Assembly: GCA_002508495.1 (NCBI GenBank)
Contig: DANA01000124.1
Location: forward strand, 1-6,137
Source of the DNA: Methanoregula sp. UBA276
Lineage (GTDB): Archaea > Halobacteriota > Methanomicrobia > Methanomicrobiales > Methanospirillaceae
Length of the DNA: 6,137 nucleotides
Direction: 5' to 3'
A program made the translations under genes and the position numbers. The notes below the pieces were generated by a model. The model made no database searches. It was not told where the DNA came from and saw only the letters and a program-made list of their open reading frames with translations. This document shows, piece by piece, positions 1-4,344 of this stretch (position 1 is its first letter; every line of letters begins with the position of its first letter).

Positions 1-87
1 TGGATGGGATGGGGTTAAATGAAAAATGGTTGAAGAACCGGTACCTGCGAGTCACCGGCGCGCTGTCCCGCGTTGCTGCAGATCAAG

Positions 88-103
88 TCCTGTCATGGCA
101 GGA
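88..103 (-). terminator. Weak hairpin directly after the 2H-metallophosphoesterase stop codon
   Basis: TCCTG (88-92) is complementary to CAGGA (99-103), with a six-base loop. On the minus strand this hairpin begins at the base after the stop codon at 104-106. There is no U-run next to it; the nearest is five T's on the minus strand at 22-26. It may help end the minus-strand transcript, but a five-pair stem alone is weak evidence. Confidence 0.25.
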
Positions 104-1405
104 TCAGTTTCTGGAAAGAGTGCGGAGGAGGACCGGGTCCGGATCCCGCGAGGACTGCTTCACGGTGATCAATGAACAGATTTCCCGGAGCGGTACCGGG
201 ACATAGCCGACAACTTCGGCACAGACATTAACCCGCCGGTTCTTCAGGTCGAGGAACGGGAATGTTGAAAGGTCATTGTTGTGGTGGTGGCCGTGGATGA
301 TCCACCCGTCAAATCCTGGCGGCGCATCGGCCGGGTCATGGATAAGGAGGAACCGGAAGCCGTGATAATCGATAACTGATGAGGTAACCGTTCCAACCGC
401 TGCAGCATCATGGTTGCCGGCAAGATACGTGACATTTCCCTTGAGTTGTCTGGTATAGTGTTCCGCTGGTTGAGCATTTTTACCATACCTCAGGTCCCCG
501 AGATGATAGACGGGAGTGGCCGGGCTGACAACGGCATTCCAGTTCTGTATCAGGACGCTGTCCATCTCATCGGTCCGGGAATACAGGAACGGCCGGGAGC
601 AGGAGCGGATGATATTGGCATGGCCCAGGTGCAGGTCAGAGATCACAAAAATATCGTCAGGATCCTTTGGATACACGCTGGTGCATTCCATACCGGATGC
701 GAGCCTGAATGCGCGAAGTGTCTGCTGCCACGCCGCACAGTCATGATCATGGGCAATAAAAAGCCATTCCTTCCTCAGAAAATCATATTCGGCAAGGATG
801 TCGTCGCCTTTCATGACCGTGAGCCGCAGCCCGTCTTCATCCAGAAGAACGGGGCAAAAATTCCTGTGTTTCCGATGAAATAGTGCGCGGATAAAATCCG
901 TCAGGTAATTGGTCCCGTTCCTGCCGGGGGTTTGTCCGGTTATTCCAGAGGATGTAAGCGCAGAGAAGACACGACGGGCCTTTCCTCGATCAAGACGGTT
1001 TGCAATCGTGACATGGAACCATTTCAGCTCCGGAGTGGGGTCCCATGCATTCAGGCTCCTGCAGAGGGGAATAAGTGACCGGGCAACATCGCGTACCAGC
1101 GAGGTCAGGGGTTCTGAAGGGCGTACGGAAAATGCTATGACGCTGCCATGCATACCCTCACGGGTCTCCCAGCCGTTGATAAAAAACGGCACCGGGCCAT
1201 ACCGGCATGCAACCTGATCAAGGGCTGCAAGAAACTGCTCTTCGGTAACCGGGGGGCAAAGGACGAGCGGGCCGAATATGGTGACATGGGGGTGCTTCTC
1301 CTGGTGCTCGGCAAGCCCGAAGTGCCCGGCAATGGATGCGGTTACCTGCTTGATCCGCCATTTTGTCCGCCCGAGGCGGATCTCTACAAGGTACGTTGTC
1401 TCCAT
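104..1405 (-). CDS. Fusion of 2H (LigT-like) phosphoesterase and calcineurin-like metallophosphoesterase
   Basis: A 433-residue two-domain protein. Residues 1 to about 210 form a 2H phosphoesterase: the two HxT catalytic motifs are HVTI at 40-43 and HVTI at 131-134, about 90 residues apart as usual for LigT/2'-5' RNA ligase-like proteins. Residues about 250-415 form a metallophosphoesterase with all expected motifs in order: DLH at 257-259, GD at 303-304, GNHD at 330-333, H356 and GHHH at 372-375. The segment VNVCAEVVGYVPVPLREI resembles the end of small bacterial phosphoesterases of the COG4186 type. Family knowledge: 2H enzymes open cyclic phosphates or cleave 2'-5' links; metallophosphoesterases hydrolyse phosphomono- and diesters with two metals. 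No signal peptide is visible, so it should be cytoplasmic. The ATG at 1405 has no clear SD; a TATA-like AATACATTAA lies about 45 bases upstream. The actual substrate is unknown. Confidence 0.9.
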   Translation of the reverse strand: METTYLVEIRLGRTKWRIKQVTASIAGHFGLAEHQEKHPHVTIFGPLVLCPPVTEEQFLAALDQVACRYGPVPFFINGWETREGMHGSVIAFSVRPSEPLTSLVRDVARSLIPLCRSLNAWDPTPELKWFHVTIANRLDRGKARRVFSALTSSGITGQTPGRNGTNYLTDFIRALFHRKHRNFCPVLLDEDGLRLTVMKGDDILAEYDFLRKEWLFIAHDHDCAAWQQTLRAFRLASGMECTSVYPKDPDDIFVISDLHLGHANIIRSCSRPFLYSRTDEMDSVLIQNWNAVVSPATPVYHLGDLRYGKNAQPAEHYTRQLKGNVTYLAGNHDAAAVGTVTSSVIDYHGFRFLLIHDPADAPPGFDGWIIHGHHHNNDLSTFPFLDLKNRRVNVCAEVVGYVPVPLREICSLITVKQSSRDPDPVLLRTLSRN

Positions 1406-1447
1406 GCGAGCTGTTCCGGTAAAGGAGGGTATGCACGAACTGTAAGG

Positions 1448-1457
1448 TTAATGTATT
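1448..1457 (-). promoter_or_regulatory. Candidate TATA box for the 2H-metallophosphoesterase gene
   Basis: On the minus strand the sequence reads AATACATTAA, centred about 47 bases before the ATG at 1405. An archaeal start site 25-28 bases downstream would leave a leader of about 20 bases. The match to an archaeal TATA box is moderate, so this is a positional guess. Confidence 0.3.
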
Positions 1458-1471
1458 GATGCAATTCTGCC

Positions 1472-1479
1472 AAAAAAAA
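1472..1479 (-). terminator. U8-run terminator after the small membrane protein
   Basis: Eight A's on the plus strand give U8 in a minus-strand transcript, about 80 bases past the stop codon at 1561-1563. Archaeal 3' ends often form at such U-runs without a hairpin. It would separate the small membrane protein transcript from the gene that starts at 1405. Confidence 0.45.
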
Positions 1480-1560
1480 GCGTCCTTTTCGCAGTACATG
1501 AACGAAAAACTGTCGTGCATACCAGATGGATTCTCAACAGAGAGATACAACCACGGCAGG

Positions 1561-1773
1561 CTAGCGCTTTTTTCTCATGGCTTCCGGGGTAGGGTTTGCG
1601 AGCGCAACGAGCATGGCAAGGCCAACAAGGATGGTTGCTACGCCGGCAATACTGACAACAATGCCGACCCATGCTATCATCAATGCGGCAGAATAGACTC
1701 CCACAGCAATGAGCAGTGCGCCCGTCAGGATTGCAATTATCGGTCCCATAACCGGTTCTGAGATCCCAATCAC
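1561..1773 (-). CDS. Small two-helix membrane protein, unknown function
   Basis: I do not recognise this protein. It has 70 residues from a GTG at 1773, or 62 from the ATG at 1749. From residue 10 to 58 it is almost wholly hydrophobic: one helix over about 10-31 (PIIAILTGALLIAVGVY), a short break around AW, and a second helix to about 58. The tail PTPEAMRKKR is basic, which by the positive-inside rule puts the C-terminus in the cytoplasm and probably the N-terminus too. A TGA at 1786-1788 closes the frame upstream, so the start must lie at or after GTG 1773. No good SD sits before either start. A TATAAT at 1778-1783 (minus strand) would fit a leaderless or nearly leaderless start at 1749. The gene stands alone, 155 bases from the next minus-strand gene, with a U-run between them. 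Confidence 0.65.
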   Translation of the reverse strand: MIGISEPVMGPIIAILTGALLIAVGVYSAALMIAWVGIVVSIAGVATILVGLAMLVALANPTPEAMRKKR

Positions 1774-1777
1774 CCCG

Positions 1778-1783
1778 ATTATA
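1778..1783 (-). promoter_or_regulatory. Candidate TATA box for the small membrane protein
   Basis: The minus strand reads CGTATAATC here, about 30 bases upstream of the ATG at 1749. That spacing would give a leaderless or nearly leaderless mRNA and favours the ATG over the GTG at 1773. The only support is the six-base match and the spacing. Confidence 0.3.
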
Positions 1784-1821
1784 CGTCACACGAAGGATGC
1801 GACGCCTTCCGGTTATTACTC

Positions 1822-1844
1822 CGCACAAATATTAAAAATGTGCG
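1822..1844. promoter_or_regulatory. TATA-like palindrome between divergent genes
   Basis: CGCACA (1822-1827) and TGTGCG (1839-1844) are perfect inverted arms around an 11-base AT-only centre, AATATTAAAAA. The centre looks like a TATA box in either direction. For the HAD gene it lies about 60 bases before the ATG, giving a leader of roughly 30-35 bases. A regulator bound to the arms would cover the TATA box, so this may be an operator as well as a promoter. That role is inferred from the symmetry. Confidence 0.45.
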
Positions 1845-1892
1845 CTAATCTCAAAACTCATCAAGGATAAGAGAAAATACATTCCTGAACAG

Positions 1893-2576
1893 ATGCCACC
1901 CATCACCACGATCTTCTTCGATATGGATAACACGCTCTTTGACTTTAACCGGGCACAGAAAACTGCCTGTGCCGCCATTGCCGGATCGGTTGGGCAGACT
2001 GACGGGGATATCCTTTTCGAAGAGTACTTCCGCAGCGGCCGTCATGGGTTTGAGTCCCATGAAAATATCCGGCAGTATCTTACCGACCGGAGCCTTTTTG
2101 ACGAGGATGTCTATCAACGGGCACGCCGGATTTATGAGATGGTGAAACTTCGAGAAGTAGTCCCGTATGATGGCGTCAGTACAACCCTCTCCTGCCTCCA
2201 GCAACAGGGGTTTACTATGGGCGTCATCACCGATGCTCACTCCCATGATGCAACCCGCCGGCTTGAAAAATCCCGCCTGTTCGGGTACTTTGACGGTATT
2301 GTTACGCATGATATGGTCAGGGCCAGAAAGGAGTCGGAAGTTCCCTTCCTCTTTGCTCTCGATATGCTGGAAACCCGGCCCGGTTCAGCACTCGTTGTCG
2401 GGGACAGCCCGCACCGGGATATCCGCCCGGCAAAAAACCTTGGTATCCGCACGGTATATGCAAAATACGGGGACCAGTATTCCGCCATTCAGGAATGTGC
2501 TGATGCCGACTTTACTATCTCCCGCATGGACGAACTGCTGCAGGTCATCGGGACGCTGAAAGCGGACAGCAGGTGA
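1893..2576 (+). CDS. HAD superfamily (subfamily IA) phosphatase
   Basis: A 227-residue haloacid dehalogenase-type hydrolase. All four HAD motifs are present: I, DMDNT at residues 10-14 (nucleophile D10, acid/base D12); II, the threonine of VITDA (T113); III, the lysine in RARKESE (K146); IV, VVGDSPHRD at 168-176 (D171 and D176 bind Mg2+). Residues about 18-85 between motif I and the core would form the alpha-helical C1 cap of subfamily I. Members usually dephosphorylate small phosphometabolites in the cytoplasm, for example phosphoglycolate or sugar phosphates. The substrate cannot be read from the sequence. The ATG has no clear SD. The gene is followed nine bases later by the GNAT gene, so the two form an operon. 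The promoter is probably the AT-rich palindrome at 1822-1844. Confidence 0.92.
   Translation: MPPITTIFFDMDNTLFDFNRAQKTACAAIAGSVGQTDGDILFEEYFRSGRHGFESHENIRQYLTDRSLFDEDVYQRARRIYEMVKLREVVPYDGVSTTLSCLQQQGFTMGVITDAHSHDATRRLEKSRLFGYFDGIVTHDMVRARKESEVPFLFALDMLETRPGSALVVGDSPHRDIRPAKNLGIRTVYAKYGDQYSAIQECADADFTISRMDELLQVIGTLKADSR
2571..2576 (+). promoter_or_regulatory. Shine-Dalgarno of the GNAT gene, overlapping the HAD stop codon
   Basis: AGGTGA contains the stop TGA of the HAD gene and matches the archaeal 16S anti-SD (complement of CACCTCC). It lies nine bases before the ATG at 2586. This fixes that start and suggests translational coupling between the two genes. Confidence 0.7.
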
Positions 2577-2585
2577 CGCGACGCA

Positions 2586-3038
2586 ATGGCCGGCCCCCTC
2601 TCGTTCCGGACAATCACCGGTGACAAACAGGCATTCCTTCCCCTGATTCTTGAAGCAGATCCTGACCCTGCGGTGGTAGGACGGTACCTGGACCGGGGAA
2701 CCCTGTTCGTTGCGTACTGTGGCCACAAACCGGCCTGTGCTGCGGTTGTCATACCCGTCTCCCATGACGAATGCGAGCTCAAGGCCCTCGCGACAGCGAC
2801 AGAATTCCGGCACCGGGGCATCGCGTCGGCAATGATCCGGCACCTTGCCGAAACGTACCACGGCTGGTACACCACCATCATTGTCGGCACTGCCGAACCC
2901 GGTGTCACGTTCTATGAAAAATCCGGGTTTGTCCGGTTCTGTACCCTGAAGGATTTCTTTGTTGAGAATTATCCTGCGCCGGTTTATGACGGGGATTTCC
3001 TCTGCCGGGACATGATCTGCCTGAAAAAAACGCTCTGA
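2586..3038 (+). CDS. GNAT family N-acetyltransferase
   Basis: A 150-residue single-domain acetyltransferase. The acetyl-CoA pyrophosphate-binding loop appears as FRHRGIASAMI (R75-x-R-G78-I-A80, the Q/RxxGxG/A motif) after the beta-4 strand ECELKALAT. The late GNAT motif FYEKSGF is at 109-115. The tail DFFVENYPAPVYDGDFLCRDMICL resembles, from memory, the C-terminus of Bacillus YvbK-like GNATs (DFF..xY...G..CRDM). The acceptor may be an amine on a small molecule, an antibiotic or a protein; the sequence does not say. The length is typical of the family. Translation should be coupled to the upstream HAD gene through the SD in its stop region. A six-pair hairpin follows 17 bases after the stop codon. 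Confidence 0.9.
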   Translation: MAGPLSFRTITGDKQAFLPLILEADPDPAVVGRYLDRGTLFVAYCGHKPACAAVVIPVSHDECELKALATATEFRHRGIASAMIRHLAETYHGWYTTIIVGTAEPGVTFYEKSGFVRFCTLKDFFVENYPAPVYDGDFLCRDMICLKKTL

Positions 3039-3055
3039 CCGGTTTTGGGCAGCGG

Positions 3056-3077
3056 CCGGCTCGGAAACGGCAGCCGG
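3056..3077 (+). terminator. GC-rich hairpin after the GNAT gene
   Basis: CCGGCT (3056-3061) pairs with AGCCGG (3072-3077) around a ten-base loop, CGGAAACGGC. It lies just downstream of the HAD-GNAT operon. No U-run follows it, so it may be a 3'-end stabiliser rather than a terminator, or read-through into pdaD may occur. Confidence 0.35.
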
Positions 3078-3130
3078 TGAATGGCTCGCACCGGGCCGGA
3101 CTCATCTTCAAAGATCCGTGCGCGGCAATC

Positions 3131-3146
3131 GGAGGAATCAAAAATG
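3131..3146 (+). promoter_or_regulatory. Strong SD plus ATG upstream of and in frame with pdaD
   Basis: GGAGG at 3131-3135 is followed after eight bases by ATG at 3144 and a second ATG at 3147. The frame stays open into pdaD and would add 29 residues before the MYVPTK start at 3231. The extension (MMVFSRKITIIFAG...) is not part of the arginine decarboxylase fold I know. This is either an alternative start on a longer transcript or a remnant. See the finding on the palindrome. Confidence 0.4.
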
Positions 3147-3178
3147 ATGGTCTTTTCCAGGAAAATAACCATCATTTT
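3141..3178. repeat. 38-bp near-perfect palindrome upstream of pdaD
   Basis: Outer arms AAAATGATGGT (3141-3151) and ACCATCATTTT (3168-3178) are perfect over 11 bp. Inside them TTTTCC (3153-3158) and GGAAAA (3160-3165) pair around a single A. Only C3152 against T3166-A3167 breaks the symmetry. It ends about 20 bases before the pdaD TATA box and covers the ATG pair at 3144/3147. As DNA it could be an operator; as RNA it would bury those start codons. Confidence 0.7.
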
Positions 3179-3198
3179 CGCTGGTACTACCACAATAG

Positions 3199-3207
3199 TT
3201 TTAAAAA
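3199..3207 (+). promoter_or_regulatory. TATA box of pdaD (leaderless transcript)
   Basis: TTTTAAAAA is centred at 3203, 28 bases before the ATG at 3231. In archaea this spacing puts the transcription start at or next to the A of the ATG, giving a leaderless mRNA. This explains the lack of a close SD before MYVPTK and supports 3231 as the main start. Confidence 0.55.
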
Positions 3208-3230
3208 TGGGGGTAAATACACAAGTCCAT

Positions 3231-3773
3231 ATGTATGTTCCGACCAAGATATTTTTCACCAAGGGCGTTGGTGTTCATAAAGACCGGTTGGCATCGTTTG
3301 AGCTGGCGCTCCGGAAAGCCGGCATAGAGAAATGCAATCTTGTGTATGTATCCAGCATCTTTCCTCCCAACTGCAAGCATGTGTCCCGGAAGGAAGGTCT
3401 GCAATGTCTTGAGCCCGGTGGTATAACCTACTGCGTCATGGCCCGCAATGATACCAATGAACCAAACCGCCTGGTATCTGCAGCGATTGGCCTTGCCATG
3501 CCCAGTGATAAAGCAGAGTACGGGTACCTTTCCGAGCATCATGCGTTTGGCGAGACAGAGAAGAAGACCGGGGAATATGCTGAAGATCTTGCCGCAACCA
3601 TGCTCGCCACTACGCTCGGCATCAAGTTCGATGTCAATGCTGCATGGCAGGAACGCGAACAGATCTACAAGACCAGTGGGAAGATCATCAAGACCAAGAA
3701 TGTCTGCCAGTCTGCAGAGGGCAATAAGTATGGCCTGTGGACAACAACCCTTGCTGCAGCTGTTTTCATCTGA
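3231..3773 (+). CDS. pdaD: Pyruvoyl-dependent arginine decarboxylase
   Basis: A 180-residue PvlArgDC proenzyme that makes agmatine from arginine, the archaeal entry to polyamines and to agmatidine in tRNA-Ile2. The self-cleavage site is in YVSSIFPP: cutting between S41 and S42 would give a beta chain of about 41 residues and an alpha chain of about 139, whose N-terminal S42 becomes the pyruvoyl cofactor. Other family landmarks are TKGVG (10-14), ASFELAL (21-27), NEPNR, YGYLSEHHAFGE with the likely catalytic glutamate, EDLAATMLATTLG, and the ending LWTTTLAAAVF. The length fits the short methanogen/Chlamydia form. Start: the ATG at 3231 matches the usual N-terminus (M-x-PTK) and sits 28 bases after a TATA box. 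The open frame continues upstream (ATG 3144 with SD; ATG 3081), but that stretch is not family-like. It is probably transcribed apart from HAD-GNAT, 192 bases away. A T9 run follows the stop immediately. Confidence 0.95.
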   Translation: MYVPTKIFFTKGVGVHKDRLASFELALRKAGIEKCNLVYVSSIFPPNCKHVSRKEGLQCLEPGGITYCVMARNDTNEPNRLVSAAIGLAMPSDKAEYGYLSEHHAFGETEKKTGEYAEDLAATMLATTLGIKFDVNAAWQEREQIYKTSGKIIKTKNVCQSAEGNKYGLWTTTLAAAVFI

Positions 3774-3782
3774 TTTTTTTTT
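3774..3782 (+). terminator. U9 terminator immediately after pdaD
   Basis: Nine T's start at the base after the TGA stop (3771-3773). A U-run without a hairpin is the usual archaeal termination signal. A second T8 run at 3902-3909 may act as a backup. Confidence 0.65.
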
Positions 3783-3799
3783 GTTCTGGAGAAATGCAC

Positions 3800-3856
3800 A
3801 TGAACGTGCGTTCACACCCGAACGATGAAAATCACCCTCATATCTTGCCAGTATGA
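3800..3856 (+). CDS. Possible 18-codon leader peptide or small ORF
   Basis: GGAG at 3788-3791 stands eight bases before ATG 3800, which opens MNVRSHPNDENHPHILPV and stops at TGA 3854-3856. Three of the 18 residues are histidine and three are proline. The last codons fall inside the 9-bp hairpin at 3834-3860, as in attenuator leader peptides. There is no biosynthetic gene directly downstream, and an ORF this short arises easily by chance. It is recorded for its position rather than its coding evidence. Confidence 0.2.
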   Translation: MNVRSHPNDENHPHILPV

Positions 3857-3860
3857 GGGT
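3834..3860 (+). other. Perfect 9-bp hairpin after pdaD
   Basis: ACCCTCATA (3834-3842) pairs with TATGAGGGT (3852-3860) around TCTTGCCAG. The left arm can instead pair with ATGAGG at 3896-3901, which abuts a T8 run, with CCCCG/CGGGG (3862-3866 and 3889-3893) as an inner stem. The two folds exclude each other. Confidence 0.55.
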
Positions 3861-3861
3861 T

Positions 3862-3909
3862 CCCCGTCAGGGCCTCGGTATGGCATGGCGGGGCAATGAG
3901 GTTTTTTTT
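3862..3909 (+). terminator. GC hairpin and U8, second plus-strand terminator
   Basis: CCCCG (3862-3866) pairs with CGGGG (3889-3893). ATGAGG and then eight T's (3902-3909) follow. This would stop plus-strand transcripts that pass the T9 after pdaD, or end a short RNA starting near 3790. Confidence 0.45.
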
Positions 3910-3954
3910 AAAGCTTGGATCACAGTAACCCGCATACGATTTTACCTTGTTTGT

Positions 3955-4009
3955 ATGAACCCGAATTGAAGCCGCCGCGGGGAGCCCTTTTTGGTCGGCG
4001 GTCGTTCAT
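3955..4009 (+). other. Nested GC-rich stem-loop, candidate structured RNA
   Basis: The outer stem is ATGAAC (3955-3960) with GTTCAT (4004-4009). The inner stem is GCCGCCG (3971-3977) with CGGCGGT (3996-4002), closing with one G-U pair. The left strand carries a ten-base bulge (CCGAATTGAA); the right strand has one base. The inner hairpin resembles the one at 4125-4156 in arms and loop. I cannot assign it to a known RNA family. Confidence 0.45.
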
Positions 4010-4124
4010 CATAATTAGGGCATGGCAGAATCAGCGTTCACCATCAGAGCATTTTGTGTTTTTCATGGGAATCCTTTGAAGTGACGATTGGATCTGATGC
4101 CCCTATACCTCCATTAAGATGCCT

Positions 4125-4156
4125 GCCGCCGCCGTGGAGGGCGCCTTTGCGGCGGC
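4125..4156 (+). other. Second GC-rich hairpin, similar to the one at 3971-4002
   Basis: GCCGCCGC (4125-4132) pairs perfectly over 8 bp with GCGGCGGC (4149-4156). The loop contains TGGAGG (4135-4140), which is complementary to CCTCCA at 4108-4113 just upstream, so a pseudoknot or an alternative stem is possible. Arms and a purine-rich then T-rich loop are shared with the hairpin 154 bases upstream. Confidence 0.45.
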
Positions 4157-4180
4157 CTCAACTTCTGTTTTATGAAAACA

Positions 4181-4188
4181 ATTTTAAT
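4181..4188 (+). promoter_or_regulatory. Candidate TATA box for the 29-residue ORF
   Basis: ATTTTAAT, preceded by GAAAACA, is an AT-rich patch in GC-rich surroundings, about 40 bases before the ATG at 4224. The overlapping GTTTTATGAAAA (4168-4179) is an alternative. Either would give a leader just long enough to carry the SD at 4213-4217. Confidence 0.35.
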
Positions 4189-4223
4189 CGGGTTGTCCTG
4201 TGCAGGTAATACGGAGGCATCGT

Positions 4224-4313
4224 ATGCGCCATGAGCCCCCATGGAGGCAGGGCTGGCGCAAAAGGGGTAAACAATTATCGGAAAGGAGTTTTCTCCAGAG
4301 CAGATTTTTTTAA
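4224..4313 (+). CDS. Candidate 29-residue basic small protein
   Basis: GGAGG at 4213-4217 lies six bases before ATG 4224, the best SD in the window. The ORF starts MRHEPPWRQGWRKRGKQ, ends LQSRFF, and stops with TAA at 4311-4313. It has eight Arg/Lys residues within its first 17 and later residues, two Trp, and no hydrophobic segment, so a soluble nucleic-acid- or ribosome-binding peptide is conceivable. A hairpin, TGCGCC (4225-4230) with GGCGCA (4255-4260) continued by AGCCC (4234-4238) with GGGCT (4250-4254), lies inside the ORF. The last Phe codons form part of a T7 run that follows a GGAG/CTCC hairpin. The alternative is a structured non-coding RNA of similar extent. I do not recognise the protein. 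Confidence 0.4.
   Translation: MRHEPPWRQGWRKRGKQLSERSFLQSRFF
4285..4311 (+). terminator. Hairpin and U7 terminator of the small plus-strand transcript
   Basis: GGAG (4285-4288) pairs with CTCC (4293-4296) around TTTT, and seven T's follow at 4305-4311. It would end a plus-strand RNA starting near 4200-4210. It also faces the cooC-like gene arriving from the other side. Confidence 0.45.
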
Positions 4314-4322
4314 GTATGCCGT

Positions 4323-4344
4323 AAAAAGCAGGTTATTATTCTGC
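4323..4344 (-). terminator. Terminator of the cooC-like gene
   Basis: On the minus strand GCAG (4341-4344) pairs with CTGC (4328-4331) across the TAA stop at 4336-4338, and five T's follow (4327-4323). The stem is short, but its position and the U-run fit transcript ending. Confidence 0.4.

Larger units (their letters stand above)
1428..1523. repeat. 11-bp perfect inverted repeat around the promoter of the 2H-metallophosphoesterase gene
   Basis: GGTATGCACGA at 1428-1438 is the exact reverse complement of TCGTGCATACC at 1513-1523, with 74 bases between. The right arm of the gene-proximal copy lies about 23 bases upstream of the start codon at 1405, where transcription should begin. A TATA-like element and a T-run lie between the arms. 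It could be a pair of regulator half-sites or an RNA stem; I cannot tell which. A related 11-base match (TGCATACCCTC) occurs inside the coding region at 1149-1159. Confidence 0.4.
3774..4335. other. 562-bp convergent intergenic region with many inverted repeats
   Basis: It lies between the 3' ends of pdaD (plus) and the cooC-like gene (minus), so no promoter for either neighbour is needed here. I found no long ORF. It contains, left to right: T9; a small palindrome (TGAACG-TG-CGTTCA, 3801-3814); a 9-bp hairpin and T8; a nested stem-loop at 3955-4009; complementary pairs CATCAGA/TCTGATG (4042-4048 and 4093-4099) and GGGCAT/ATGCCC (4018-4023 and 4097-4102); a GC-rich hairpin at 4125-4156; and a candidate 29-residue ORF ending in T7. 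At least one small RNA or small protein gene seems likely, but none matches an RNA family I recognise. Confidence 0.6.

Noticed and set aside
9..206. 65-residue plus-strand ORF at the left edge
   Set aside because: It overlaps the 3' end of the well-supported minus-strand phosphoesterase gene, has no recognisable motif, and is a likely shadow.
410..883. 157-residue plus-strand ORF
   Set aside because: It lies wholly antisense to the metallophosphoesterase domain, whose motifs are intact; no motif in the plus-strand product.
3081..3230. N-terminal extension of pdaD to ATG 3081
   Set aside because: The ATG has no SD, the added residues do not resemble the family, and the region holds a hairpin and palindrome. 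The ATG at 3144 is kept only as an alternative.
4005..4015. C-box-like ATGATGA on the minus strand, possible C/D box RNA
   Set aside because: No CTGA D box lies within the usual 50-60 bases.
4119..4175. 18-codon plus-strand ORF starting MPAAAVEGAF
   Set aside because: No SD, and its codons are simply the GC-rich hairpin read in one frame.
3774..4335. CRISPR array, tRNA, SRP RNA or RNase P RNA in the gap
   Set aside because: No regular direct repeats with spacers, no cloverleaf, and none of the conserved core motifs of SRP or RNase P RNA were seen.
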